Assembly (NCBI RefSeq): GCF_019222765.1
Contig: NZ_CP078145.1
Location: 3,348,001-3,412,000, forward strand
Origin: Nocardia iowensis
GTDB lineage: Bacteria; Actinomycetota; Actinomycetes; Mycobacteriales; Mycobacteriaceae
Direction: 5' to 3'
Length of the DNA: 64,000 bases
The notes under the pieces are model-generated. The model ran no database searches. It had not been told where the DNA came from and saw nothing but the letters and a program-made list of their open reading frames with translations. Every line of letters begins with the position of its first letter. Positions within the stretch are counted from its first letter, which is position 1. Below, in pieces: positions 44,024 to 52,567 of this stretch. The position numbers were made by a program, and so were the translations under genes.

Positions 44024-44034
44024 GTAGGCGGCGG

Positions 44035-44784
44035 TCAGCTGGACTGCAGGACGAAGAACAGGAAGCTCGGGCCGGTGGTGAGGGCTCGGTATTCCTCGGG
44101 GAACAGCTCGCGGGCGGCCGGGACGGGCTGCGGCTCGCTGATGATGGAGATGCGAAAGCCGGCCGCGTTGAAGGCGTCGGTCATCGCATGCAGCGGCCGG
44201 GCCCACAAGCTCATCGGGACGGTTCGGCCGCCCATGGTCCACTCGAAGGTCCATTTGTAGGTCTCGAAGTAGTTGGGACTGTGCCCGGCCGAACGCTGAA
44301 TGCCGTAGGCCACAAAGGGATGATCGACCGAGACGAGCAGTCGACCGCCGGGGGTCAGTACACGCCGCAGCTCGGCAAGCGTCGGCCCCCAATCCTCCAG
44401 GTAGTGCAGCACCAGGGAGGCGACGACGTCGTCGAACGCGCCATCGGAGAAGGGCAGCGGGCTGGCCAGATCGGCGATCCGCAGGTCCGCGTCAGTACCG
44501 AGGCGCCGTCGAGCCAGCTCCAACATCCCGGCGCTCGCGTCGATGCCGCTCACCCTGGCCCCGCGATCGCGCAGCGCCGCGAACAGCGGGCCCGAGCCGC
44601 AGCCGGCGTCGAGGATCCGTCTGCCTGCGACGTCCCCCGCGAGTTCCAGCATCGCGGGCCGTTCGTAATAGGCGTTGTAGAGGCTGGCCTCGTTCTCAGC
44701 CGTATACGCCTCGGCGAAGCTGTCATAGTCGTTGGCCCGGGCGGGATCAGCGGGAAGTGCACAATTTTCTGGAACCTGAGTCAT
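44035..44784 (-). CDS. Class I SAM-dependent methyltransferase
   Basis: 249 residues. Motif I ILDAGCGSGPLF (about residues 57-68), acidic GIDASAGMLELA, DLASPLPFSDGAFDDVV and VLTPGGRLLVSVDHP. The middle insertion SPNYFETYKWTFEWTMGG is typical of a group of small-molecule methyltransferases. Substrate unknown. Divergent from the GNAT at 44837 with 52 bases between. Confidence 0.9.
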   Translation of the reverse strand: MTQVPENCALPADPARANDYDSFAEAYTAENEASLYNAYYERPAMLELAGDVAGRRILDAGCGSGPLFAALRDRGARVSGIDASAGMLELARRRLGTDADLRIADLASPLPFSDGAFDDVVASLVLHYLEDWGPTLAELRRVLTPGGRLLVSVDHPFVAYGIQRSAGHSPNYFETYKWTFEWTMGGRTVPMSLWARPLHAMTDAFNAAGFRISIISEPQPVPAARELFPEEYRALTTGPSFLFFVLQSS

Positions 44785-44836
44785 GCAGCCATGCTGGCAC
44801 GCCGAGCTTGCCGTATCCCGGTGACATCATTGCGTG

Positions 44837-45319
44837 ATGAAACGTCGGGAACCCGCCGAGATGATCGTATCCGCGACCATGCGAGATTTCCGGGAGGTGA
44901 TCGAAAACCATTCTCGCTATTGGGGTGGACGTGACCTGCGGTCACTTCACCTCGCTGCACTGGTGCACGAGTTCCCGGAGACCAACTTGGTGGCAGTGGC
45001 CGATGACGGCATCCGCGGATATATCTTCGGATTCGTCACACCCGCACGTGTGGCCTACGTCCATCTGATCGCCACACGTGACGACACACGAGGTACTGGG
45101 CTCGGCCATCGCCTATACGAGGCGTTCGCTGTGGCGGCACGTGCCCAGGACGCTACGCGGCTCAAGGCCATCACCTCGCCAGATAACAAGGGCTCGATCG
45201 CTTTTCACCAAAGGCTCGGCTTCGATGTCCATGTGGTCGAGGACTACAACGGGCCAGGTGCGGATCGCGTCGTTCTTACAAAGGAATTGAACGGCTGCCT
45301 GTGGCGTGCTCGACGGTAA
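44837..45319 (+). CDS. GNAT N-acetyltransferase
   Basis: 160 residues; starts at 44837 (ATG), 44834 (GTG) or 44861 (ATG) are possible and none has a clear ribosome site. AYVHLIATRDDTRGTGLGHRL carries the acetyl-CoA loop, and AITSPDNKGSIAFHQRLGFD is the usual C-terminal motif. Acceptor unknown. Confidence 0.87.
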   Translation: MKRREPAEMIVSATMRDFREVIENHSRYWGGRDLRSLHLAALVHEFPETNLVAVADDGIRGYIFGFVTPARVAYVHLIATRDDTRGTGLGHRLYEAFAVAARAQDATRLKAITSPDNKGSIAFHQRLGFDVHVVEDYNGPGADRVVLTKELNGCLWRARR

Positions 45320-45437
45320 AGCGGAAGCAAACACAGGCGCCGACAATTATGAAACCGATGCCATAGATGCCTACAAGACGGCTCGATGGATTGATACGTG
45401 ATGGTTTGCGGGCTGAAGCCGGACGGCAGGTATTCAT
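45276..45437 (-). CDS. Possible small membrane peptide (weak)
   Basis: 53 residues with one hydrophobic helix, RLVGIYGIGFIIVGACVCF. It overlaps the 3' end of the GNAT gene on the other strand and has no good ribosome site. The DNA from 45320 to 45480 is markedly less G+C-rich than average, which is the only other reason to list it. Confidence 0.25.
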   Translation of the reverse strand: MNTCRPASARKPSRINPSSRLVGIYGIGFIIVGACVCFRFTVEHATGSRSIPL

Positions 45438-45523
45438 GCCAGCGAAGTTGGTAACATTCTCCACGCTTCTGTGATTCCTATAGTGACGGTGAATTGTCAG
45501 ATCTGGTGAGGAGCCACGAAGCC

Positions 45524-47149
45524 ATGATCAGGAGTACTAGCGCAATAGCCCACGGGTGCCGTCGAGGCGGGCGCTGGCGGTACCTGCATCTACCCGTTGT
45601 GGTGATCGCCGTTGTTGTGCTGATGGCAGGTACCGGCTTCGGACAACCTGCCCCGGTCAATGGTGACTGGCCCATGTGGCAATTCGATCCCACCGGTTCG
45701 CGGTTCAACTCGAACGAAACTGCTCTCACGCCGGATACTGTCGGTGATTTGCAACTGAAGTGGGCGTTCGCGTTCCCCGAGACCATCGCCGCGTCCAGCC
45801 AACCGGCGGTCGTCGACGGCACTGTCTATGTCGGTGGGCGCAACGGGACATTCTATGCGCTGGACGCCGAAACCGGTTCGACCCGATGGGAATTCGAAGC
45901 CGAGACACCCCTCGGCGGAAATCTCCCGACGTACGGGCTGCGCAACGGTCCCGCGGTCGCGGACGGCCTGGTCTACTTCGGTGACAACTCGGCCAGGATG
46001 TGGGCTCTCGACGCGAAGACGGGAGCGTTGCGCTGGGTCCGCCAGCTGGACGACCACGATTACGCGATCATCACCAGCTCGCCACTGGTGTTCGAGGGTC
46101 GCGTCTATGTCGGAGTGTCCAGTCAGGAGTTGGGCGCCGCTACCAACGATGCGTACCCGTGCTGCACCTTCCGAGGAAGTATGGTGGCGCTCGACGCCGC
46201 AACCGGCGACGTGCAGTGGAAGTACTACACGATCCCGCAACCGCAGCCGACCGGTGGCAAGCCCGACTTCGCTCCCAGCGGTGCGCCGATCTGGTCCTCA
46301 CCCACGATCGACGCGAATTCACGGACGCTGTACTACACCTCGGGCAACCCCTACTCGGGTTATCCCGAGGGAGCGGAAGCAATCGGAGCGCTGGACATCG
46401 ACACGGGGACGGCCCGGTGGGTTCGACGGATGACTCCAGGTGATCCGCCCTGGAACGGTCGCTGTGCGGTGCCGCCGCCCGGCGGGAACTGTCCCGATCC
46501 CGGACACGATTTCGACTTCGGATCGCAGGCGAACATTTTCAGCATCGATGGTCGGATGGTTGTCGGCGCCGGCCAGAAGAGCGGGGTTTACCATCTGCTC
46601 GACGCCACGACCGGTGAGATCGTCTGGCAGACCAGGTTGTCCACGCCGGAACCGGTTCTGCCCATTCCCGGCTCGGAGTCGCTGCAGGGTATCCAGTGGG
46701 GTGCCAGCTATGACGGCCGCCACCTGTACGTTGCCACGTATCAGGCCCAGCCGGGCACGCTGTACGCGTTGCACCCGGCCGATGGCGCGGTCGTCTGGAG
46801 CACCCCGAATCCCGCGACCGGCTGCCTGATCGACCCGCCTCCGATACCGAACCTTCCGCTGTGCCAGCTCGCTATGCCCAATGCCGTATCGTCCACGCCC
46901 GGCCTGGTTTACGAGGGCAGCCTCGACGGCAAGATGCGTGTCTTCTCGGCTGACACCGGCGCCATCCTCTGGGAATACAACACGGCGCGCACTTTCAAGA
47001 CGGTGAATGGGGTGCCGGGCGTCGGCGGCGGTATCAACGGTCACGGTGCCGTCATCGCGAACGGGATGCTGTTCACCAATTCCGGTTACGGCCGACAGAT
47101 CACCACCGGCATGCCGGGCAATGTTCTGCTGGCCTTCGCGCTTCCGTAA
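45524..47149 (+). CDS. Exported PQQ-binding-like beta-propeller protein (polyvinyl-alcohol-dehydrogenase-like)
   Basis: 541 residues. Signal/anchor LHLPVVVIAVVVLMAGTGFG. The mature part is an eight-bladed quinoprotein-type propeller: repeated YALDAETGSTRWEFE, MWALDAKTGALRWV, MVALDAATGDVQWKYY, ALDIDTGTARWV, LLDATTGEIVWQ, ALHPADGAVVW and VFSADTGAILWEY. An adjacent Cys-Cys pair (YPCCTFRGS) resembles the vicinal disulfide beside PQQ in alcohol dehydrogenases. Closest by eye to polyvinyl alcohol dehydrogenases. Without a visible PQQ synthesis locus the cofactor is an inference. ATG 45524 has GTGAGGAG 10 bases upstream. Confidence 0.88.
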   Translation: MIRSTSAIAHGCRRGGRWRYLHLPVVVIAVVVLMAGTGFGQPAPVNGDWPMWQFDPTGSRFNSNETALTPDTVGDLQLKWAFAFPETIAASSQPAVVDGTVYVGGRNGTFYALDAETGSTRWEFEAETPLGGNLPTYGLRNGPAVADGLVYFGDNSARMWALDAKTGALRWVRQLDDHDYAIITSSPLVFEGRVYVGVSSQELGAATNDAYPCCTFRGSMVALDAATGDVQWKYYTIPQPQPTGGKPDFAPSGAPIWSSPTIDANSRTLYYTSGNPYSGYPEGAEAIGALDIDTGTARWVRRMTPGDPPWNGRCAVPPPGGNCPDPGHDFDFGSQANIFSIDGRMVVGAGQKSGVYHLLDATTGEIVWQTRLSTPEPVLPIPGSESLQGIQWGASYDGRHLYVATYQAQPGTLYALHPADGAVVWSTPNPATGCLIDPPPIPNLPLCQLAMPNAVSSTPGLVYEGSLDGKMRVFSADTGAILWEYNTARTFKTVNGVPGVGGGINGHGAVIANGMLFTNSGYGRQITTGMPGNVLLAFALP

Positions 47150-47266
47150 CCCGTTCGGGAACAACGACATAGGCAGTACGGCTTGATCGCGACACTGCAC
47201 CAACGCCGACGCGACGAAATCAACAGAGACGCCCGAGCGGCTGGGAGATCGGCTGTGCGGGAACTG

Positions 47267-48088
47267 TCAGAACTCGAAGCGGTTCAGTACGTCGTAGTTC
47301 CGGGCCGGGGTCGCGTGGATCAGTCGGTACAGCAGTCGTATCGGCGTGGAGTTGATCCGTTCGTAGCCCGCCAGTGCGGAGTTCTGTTCGAGGAAGCGCA
47401 AGCGTGGATTCCAGCGCTCCAACTCGCGGGCGTCGCTGGTGCCCCATTTGACGATGCCTTTGCTGAAGACCTTCGACAGGCGTGGTCCCATCGGTGACAG
47501 CGTGTCGAAGAGCAGTTCTCCGGTAGTGAATCGGTCCGTCAGGCGCTGGAGCAGCGTGCGCACCTCCGACTGGGGGAGATACATGAGTAGACCCTCGGCG
47601 ACGATCAATGTGGGCCGGTCCGTTGGGGTTTCGTCCAGCCAGCTTGCTTCCGTGACCGATGAGCCGAGCATTCGGTAGCCGTCGCGGTCGGCGTACAGCT
47701 TGCGGCGCAACTCGATGACGTTCGGCTGGTCCACGTCGAACCACTGGACGTGGCGAGGCAGACGCAGCCGGAAGGCGCGGGTGTCCATTCCGCATCCCAG
47801 ATGCAGCACGACGGCGTCAGGGTGGCGGCCGAGAAAGGCCGCGCTCCAGTCGTCCAGGCGGGCGGCCCGCAGGGCGACCAACCACTGGTTCGCGGGCGGG
47901 AGCATATAGCGGCGCATTCTGGCCCAGTCGTAGTCGATCCGGTCCACTGCCTCCGCCGCCGCGTCGTCGCCGAGAATCGGGTTCGGCGAACGACTTTCGC
48001 AGGCGCGCAGGTACAGCGTGCCCAGGTTCGTCCACTCCACCGAGCCCCACCGCACGCCGCTGAAGTCGACCTTCCTCGTCTGCGTCAT
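47267..48088 (-). CDS. SAM-dependent methyltransferase of the leucine carboxyl methyltransferase (TIGR00027/PPM1-like) family
   Basis: 273 residues. VLHLGCGMDTRAFRL (motif I), WFDVDQPNVIELRRKLY, and LIVAEGLLMYLPQSEV are diagnostic for the LCM/PPM1 fold. In actinomycetes such proteins methylate carboxyl or hydroxyl groups of small molecules, including polyketides. GGGAGG precedes ATG 48088. It is convergent with the PQQ-type gene and divergent from the erythromycin-esterase gene. Confidence 0.9.
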   Translation of the reverse strand: MTQTRKVDFSGVRWGSVEWTNLGTLYLRACESRSPNPILGDDAAAEAVDRIDYDWARMRRYMLPPANQWLVALRAARLDDWSAAFLGRHPDAVVLHLGCGMDTRAFRLRLPRHVQWFDVDQPNVIELRRKLYADRDGYRMLGSSVTEASWLDETPTDRPTLIVAEGLLMYLPQSEVRTLLQRLTDRFTTGELLFDTLSPMGPRLSKVFSKGIVKWGTSDARELERWNPRLRFLEQNSALAGYERINSTPIRLLYRLIHATPARNYDVLNRFEF

Positions 48089-48307
48089 ACCGCCTCCCGG
48101 ATGAGTGATTGTCCTGCTGACAGAGACAAGCGCGAGGTGCCCGCCACCATTGTCGCGCATCCACAGCCACGCCGCCGCCGCCCGCGCCGTCGAATTCGCC
48201 AGTGGCCGTTCGGGTACGTCGAGCGGCGTAGCCGAGTAGTCGCTTCCGGGCGGACGTGTACCGGACCGGTAGCCGCGATCGTGGAGATGCAGAGGAAGGA
48301 GAATTCG

Positions 48308-49627
48308 ATGCATCGACAGGAACGCAGTTGGGGGCGACGGTTGGGACTGTTCGCCGTTGGTGTCGGAACCATGGTGCTCGCCGGCACGCCGACGGCGGCC
48401 GCTGGGGATCCGCCGCAGTCTGTGCCCGACTGGATCAGACACCATGCGGTCGCACTAGACCACGTGGATCCCGCTGGCCCGGACGACGATCTGATGCCCC
48501 TTCGCGGGTCGATCGGTGAAGCGCACATCGTAGGGCTGGGCGAGTCGACTCATGGCGCGGCCGAGGAGCTCACGCTCAAACACCGCACCCTGCGTCTGCT
48601 CGTCGAACAGCTGGGGTTCCGTTCCATCGCCTTCGAAGAGCAGTGGACAACAGGACTGCAGGTCAACGAGTACATCCGCACGGGCAAAGGCGATCTGAAC
48701 ACGGTCATGAGCCAGCTGGGCGGGCAGTGGCAGACACAGGAGGTGGCCGACCTGCTGCGGTGGCTGCGCGACTTCAACACCGAGCGCGTTGACAAGGTGC
48801 AGTTCATCGGGGTCGAGTACTACTTGACGGGCCCATCGGCCTATGACGGAATCGACGCCTATGTCGCCGGTGCCGCTCCAGAGAAGCTTGCCGAACTCCG
48901 TAGTCACCTGCATGCGATCCGGCCCGCCACGCCGAACATGAACGACCACGTCAGCTGGTACCAGGGTGTGCCGGACAAAAAGCCCTATGTCGATCATGCC
49001 CATCGCGTCCATGACCTGATCGCCGGCGTGCCGCACCAGCCCGGGTCCAGCGCCCACGAACTGGCGCTACAGCACGCGCGGCAAATCGTCTCGTTCTATG
49101 AGCATTACCGCCTGTCCTTTGCCGACAGCCTCGGGTACCGGGACGCCCATGCGGCCCAAAACCTCAGGTGGTGGCGCGAATTCACCGGTGACAAAGTCGC
49201 ATACTGGGCGGCGAGCGCGCACACCGCCAACGCCCCCCAACTACGTATCGCTGTCCCACCCGCGCCGGACTTGCGATTCCCGAGCGCGGGTTCGTATCTG
49301 CGCCAGTGGTACGGCCAGGGGTACTTGTCGATCGGCTTCACCTTCGACCACGGCGCCGTCAGCCTCGGACCCGGGAAAACCGCTGCCATGCCGCCACCCG
49401 CCTCGGACTGGTTCGAACAGCCCTTCGGCAAGGTGCACCTCGACCAGTTCGCCCTGGATCTACGTCGGCCCGCTCCCACCGCGGTGCGGCGCTGGCTTGC
49501 GGCCCCCGTCAAGACGCGTGGCCTGGCTCATGGCGGTCCTGACTCATACATGGACGGCGGCAGCCTGGGCCAGTGGTTCGACGTGGTCGTCCACCGCCAG
49601 GAGGTGAGCCCCGCAGTACCGACCTGA
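48308..49627 (+). CDS. Exported erythromycin-esterase-family protein
   Basis: 439 residues. Signal peptide RRLGLFAVGVGTMVLAGTPTAAA. The domain begins with the family signature IVGLGESTHGAAE (about residues 74-86), then FEEQWTTGLQVNEYI, and later a conserved HTANAPQL. Erythromycin esterases EreA/EreB open macrolide lactones in the cytoplasm; secreted members like this one may degrade macrolides or other lactones outside, or have another role. AGGAAGGAG precedes the ATG. A hairpin terminator lies between it and the desaturase gene. Confidence 0.87.
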   Translation: MHRQERSWGRRLGLFAVGVGTMVLAGTPTAAAGDPPQSVPDWIRHHAVALDHVDPAGPDDDLMPLRGSIGEAHIVGLGESTHGAAEELTLKHRTLRLLVEQLGFRSIAFEEQWTTGLQVNEYIRTGKGDLNTVMSQLGGQWQTQEVADLLRWLRDFNTERVDKVQFIGVEYYLTGPSAYDGIDAYVAGAAPEKLAELRSHLHAIRPATPNMNDHVSWYQGVPDKKPYVDHAHRVHDLIAGVPHQPGSSAHELALQHARQIVSFYEHYRLSFADSLGYRDAHAAQNLRWWREFTGDKVAYWAASAHTANAPQLRIAVPPAPDLRFPSAGSYLRQWYGQGYLSIGFTFDHGAVSLGPGKTAAMPPPASDWFEQPFGKVHLDQFALDLRRPAPTAVRRWLAAPVKTRGLAHGGPDSYMDGGSLGQWFDVVVHRQEVSPAVPT

Positions 49628-49631
49628 GTAT

Positions 49632-49667
49632 CTGGGTCCAGAACGATTTCGGCTCGTCCGGACCCAG
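49632..49667. terminator. Hairpin between convergent genes
   Basis: CTGGGTCC (49632-49639) and GGACCCAG (49660-49667), a perfect 8-bp stem with a 20-base loop between the erythromycin-esterase-like and desaturase genes. Confidence 0.55.
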
Positions 49668-49674
49668 CTTGTGT

Positions 49675-50751
49675 TCAATTGCGTTGCGGCACTGCCGAAT
49701 TTCGATCGGGGTTGCGCAGCGGGGCGCCGACGTGGTGCAGGTGTCTCAGCGCCTCTCGGTAAGAGGAGATCAGCCCGGTTTCGTGGTAGGACACGCCGAT
49801 TTCGGTGCAGTAGTCGCGGACGATCACCTGGGCGTGCCGCAGGTTCGGCGTCGGCATGCTCGGGAACAAATGGTGCTCGATCTGATAGTTGAGCCCGCCG
49901 AGGGCGAGGTCGGTCAATGCGCCACCCCGCACGTTGCGGGAGGTCAGTACCTGGCGACGCAGGTAGTCGGGGCGGTCGTCGCCGGTCAAGGTCGGCATGC
50001 CTTTGTGGTTCGGGGCGAAGATGCAGCCCATGTACAGACCGAAGAGGCCTTGGTGGACAGCAAGAAACGCGAAGGCTTTGTCGGCGGGCAGCACCGCGAA
50101 CAGTGCGGCCAGGTAGAGGGCGAAGTGGCCGAACAGCAGTGCGCCCTCCAATTTGCGGTGTTTCACCGAGCGATTTCTCAGCGCCCGCACACCGGCCACA
50201 TGGAGGTTCAGGCCCTCCAGCAGCAGGAGGGGGAAGAACAGGAACGCCTGCGCCCGCCCGATGAGACGAGGCAGACCGTGGCTGGACCGTGCCTGCTGTT
50301 GGGACCAAACCAGAATGTCGGGCGCGACATCGGGGTCGAGTTCCTCATGGTTCGGGTTGGCGTGATGCCGGGTGTGCTTGTCCTGCCACCAGCCGTAGCC
50401 CAGGCCGATGCCTGCGTTGCCGACGAGTCGTCCCACGAGCTCCGTCGGCTGCCGTAGCCGGAAGACTTGGCGGTGTGCGACATCGTGCATGACGAGCGCG
50501 ATTTGGGCGAACGTCACGGCCATGAACCCCGCGACCAGCAGTGTCCACCACGAATCGCCGACGATGAAGAACGCCGCCCAGCCAGCCACGAACGCGGCCC
50601 CGACGAGGCTGAGCCGGACGGCGTAGTAGACGGGACGCCGGTTCATCAGCCCCGCTTCGGAGATCCGGCGTAACAGACGGGCATAATCACCGTCGGCGCC
50701 GCCCCGCGGTGACCGCGGCGATGACTCGGGGACCAAGGCAGGTGTCGTCAT
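49675..50751 (-). CDS. Membrane fatty acid desaturase
   Basis: 358 residues. Three histidine boxes of the di-iron FA_desaturase fold: HDVAH, HTRHH (in DKHTRHHANPNHEE) and QIEHH, with four hydrophobic segments arranged around them. It introduces a double bond into acyl chains, probably of membrane lipids, or acts on related lipids. AGGAAGA precedes ATG 50751. Divergent from the arylamine N-acetyltransferase gene. Confidence 0.93.
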   Translation of the reverse strand: MTTPALVPESSPRSPRGGADGDYARLLRRISEAGLMNRRPVYYAVRLSLVGAAFVAGWAAFFIVGDSWWTLLVAGFMAVTFAQIALVMHDVAHRQVFRLRQPTELVGRLVGNAGIGLGYGWWQDKHTRHHANPNHEELDPDVAPDILVWSQQQARSSHGLPRLIGRAQAFLFFPLLLLEGLNLHVAGVRALRNRSVKHRKLEGALLFGHFALYLAALFAVLPADKAFAFLAVHQGLFGLYMGCIFAPNHKGMPTLTGDDRPDYLRRQVLTSRNVRGGALTDLALGGLNYQIEHHLFPSMPTPNLRHAQVIVRDYCTEIGVSYHETGLISSYREALRHLHHVGAPLRNPDRNSAVPQRN

Positions 50752-51056
50752 AGATCTTCCTGAGAGCTGAGGCGGAGACGCCACCTCCGTCCGTCGACGA
50801 TGGCCAGGTCGGTGGATGTCGGAGCGGGGGCGGCGATTTCAATACCCGACGCTATCCGCCGGATTCTCGTTACCGGTAATCCCTTGGTATGAGATGGAAT
50901 CGGACCACAGTGTGATACGTCCGCCGCGGACCGAGGCGGCTGACCGGTTTATCGGCCGACACATCCGGGTCGCCGGACCTGACGCGCCGAACCGTCGGGC
51001 GCGGCGACATTTTCGGGCGTGACCTCAAGTGCACTCGAGGGTTTACTGTTCGGTGT
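50752..51056. promoter_or_regulatory. Divergent promoter region, desaturase / arylamine N-acetyltransferase
   Basis: 305 bases without a gene. Contains the 10-bp palindrome TTACCGGTAA (50870-50879) and a 16-bp near-palindrome CTCAAGTGCACTCGAG (51024-51039) 17 bases before the acetyltransferase start. Either could be an operator. Confidence 0.35.
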
Positions 51057-51836
51057 ATGGATCATGACCTCGTAGTCGATTATCTGCGGCGGCTCGGAGT
51101 CGAGGCACCGGTTCGTCCCGACATCGACACCCTGCGCGACCTGCACCGGCGGCATCTCAAGGCGGTGCCGTTCGAAAATCTCAGCATTCACCTCGGCGAA
51201 CCCATCGTGCTGGACGAGAAACTGTTGGTGGACAAGATCGTGCGACGACGGCGCGGCGGGTTCTGTTACGAGTTGAACGGGGCGTTCGGCACCCTGCTGT
51301 CGGCCCTCGGATTCCCGGTGACGCTGCTTGCCTCCGGGGTGTTCGACGACGGGCACGTCCGGCCGCCGTTCGACCATCTCGTGCTGCGCGTCGACCTGGA
51401 CCGGCCGTGGCTGGTGGACGTGGGATTCGGCCAAAACGCCCGGTACCCGCTGCGTTTGGACAGCACCGACGACCAGCCCGATCCGGACGGCGTGTTCCGA
51501 GTCGTCCCGGTCGAAGACGGCAGCGGCGACCTCGACCTGCTCTGCGACGACGAGCCGCTTTACCGGATCGAGACCCGGCCCCGCCGACTGATCGATTTCG
51601 AACCGTTCTGCTGGTATCACCAGACCTCGCCGGATTCGCCCTTCACCGGCAAGCTGGTGTGCTCGCGACCCACTCCCACCGGCCGCATCACGCTCAGTGA
51701 CCACGAACTCACCCGCACCGAGAACGACGAGCGCACCGAGCAGACCCTGACCGACGATGAGGCCCTGGCCGCCTACCGCGAACTGTTCGGCATCGAGTTG
51801 GACCGTCTGCCGTCGGCGGGCAGCGGCGGTAGCTAG
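51057..51836 (+). CDS. nat: Arylamine N-acetyltransferase
   Basis: 259 residues, normal NAT length. The catalytic triad is visible: Cys in RRGGFCYELN (near residue 69), His in PPFDHLVLRV (near 108), Asp in WLVDVGFG (near 124). DLHRRHLKAVPFENLSIHLG is the usual start of the fold. It transfers acetyl from acetyl-CoA to arylamines and hydrazines, including isoniazid-like drugs, and in mycolate actinomycetes influences lipid metabolism. Confidence 0.94.
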   Translation: MDHDLVVDYLRRLGVEAPVRPDIDTLRDLHRRHLKAVPFENLSIHLGEPIVLDEKLLVDKIVRRRRGGFCYELNGAFGTLLSALGFPVTLLASGVFDDGHVRPPFDHLVLRVDLDRPWLVDVGFGQNARYPLRLDSTDDQPDPDGVFRVVPVEDGSGDLDLLCDDEPLYRIETRPRRLIDFEPFCWYHQTSPDSPFTGKLVCSRPTPTGRITLSDHELTRTENDERTEQTLTDDEALAAYRELFGIELDRLPSAGSGGS

Positions 51837-51884
51837 CTCGTCATGGCAGCACCGCAAGAGCGAGGACTGCGATCTGCATGCTCA

Positions 51885-52469
51885 TCACCCGTTGGTTACG
51901 GACTCGGGAAGTCGATGCACGTGGAATTCGTCCTCGCCGACGGTCACGAGTAACGCGTATCCGCCGCTCAGCGTTTCGGCTGCCACGGTGAGTTCGTACC
52001 GGCCCGCTTCGACGGGTGACTTGTTCAGTTCGTCGACCACGAAGCTGCCGTCGACGATGCGATAGAGGGTGACCGTCACCGTGCACGGCTCTCGCACGGT
52101 TGCGCCGATCCGCACGCCGGAATCGATGGCCACAGCGGTGAAGTCCGCCAGCACTTCACGCCTGGCCGACACGGCCGCGATGATCTGGCGGACGGCGATC
52201 GGTGCGAGCGCGTCCAGGAAATTCACGGCCGGATTACGCCGGGCGAACGCGCGGCGGAGCCGTTCGGTCACCGGCCCGATCGCCCCGGACCCGAACACGA
52301 TCAGGTCGAACTCGCGAGCGTCGAACTCGCTGTCCGCCTGCTCCGGCCGAAGAGATCCCTGCGCGGCAATTCCGTGTTCGCGCAGCCGCTCCAGGATATT
52401 GTCCAGTGCCTGCCGCGTCCGACCGAGAACAAGCACGCGTCGCTTCGAAACCCTCTCATTCGCTTCCAT
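51885..52469 (-). CDS. Hypothetical protein
   Basis: 194 residues from ATG 52469. The N-terminal part resembles a small nucleotide-binding alpha/beta domain (RRVLVLGRTRQALDNILERL, FDLIVFGSGAIGP), while the C-terminal half is beta-rich (YRIVDGSFVVDELNKSPVEAG, GRYELTVAAETLSGGYALL) and resembles an interaction sandwich. I do not recognise a known family. No signal peptide. Convergent with the NAT gene. Confidence 0.72.
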   Translation of the reverse strand: MEANERVSKRRVLVLGRTRQALDNILERLREHGIAAQGSLRPEQADSEFDAREFDLIVFGSGAIGPVTERLRRAFARRNPAVNFLDALAPIAVRQIIAAVSARREVLADFTAVAIDSGVRIGATVREPCTVTVTLYRIVDGSFVVDELNKSPVEAGRYELTVAAETLSGGYALLVTVGEDEFHVHRLPESVTNG

Positions 52470-52567
52470 GCGACCATCATGAAACCTCAATGAACGTTAA
52501 GGTCAACTCCGCCGCACGCCAGTGGCGTGTGAGTGCGGTGCAAGTCCCCGCTGGCAGGGTCGATGGC

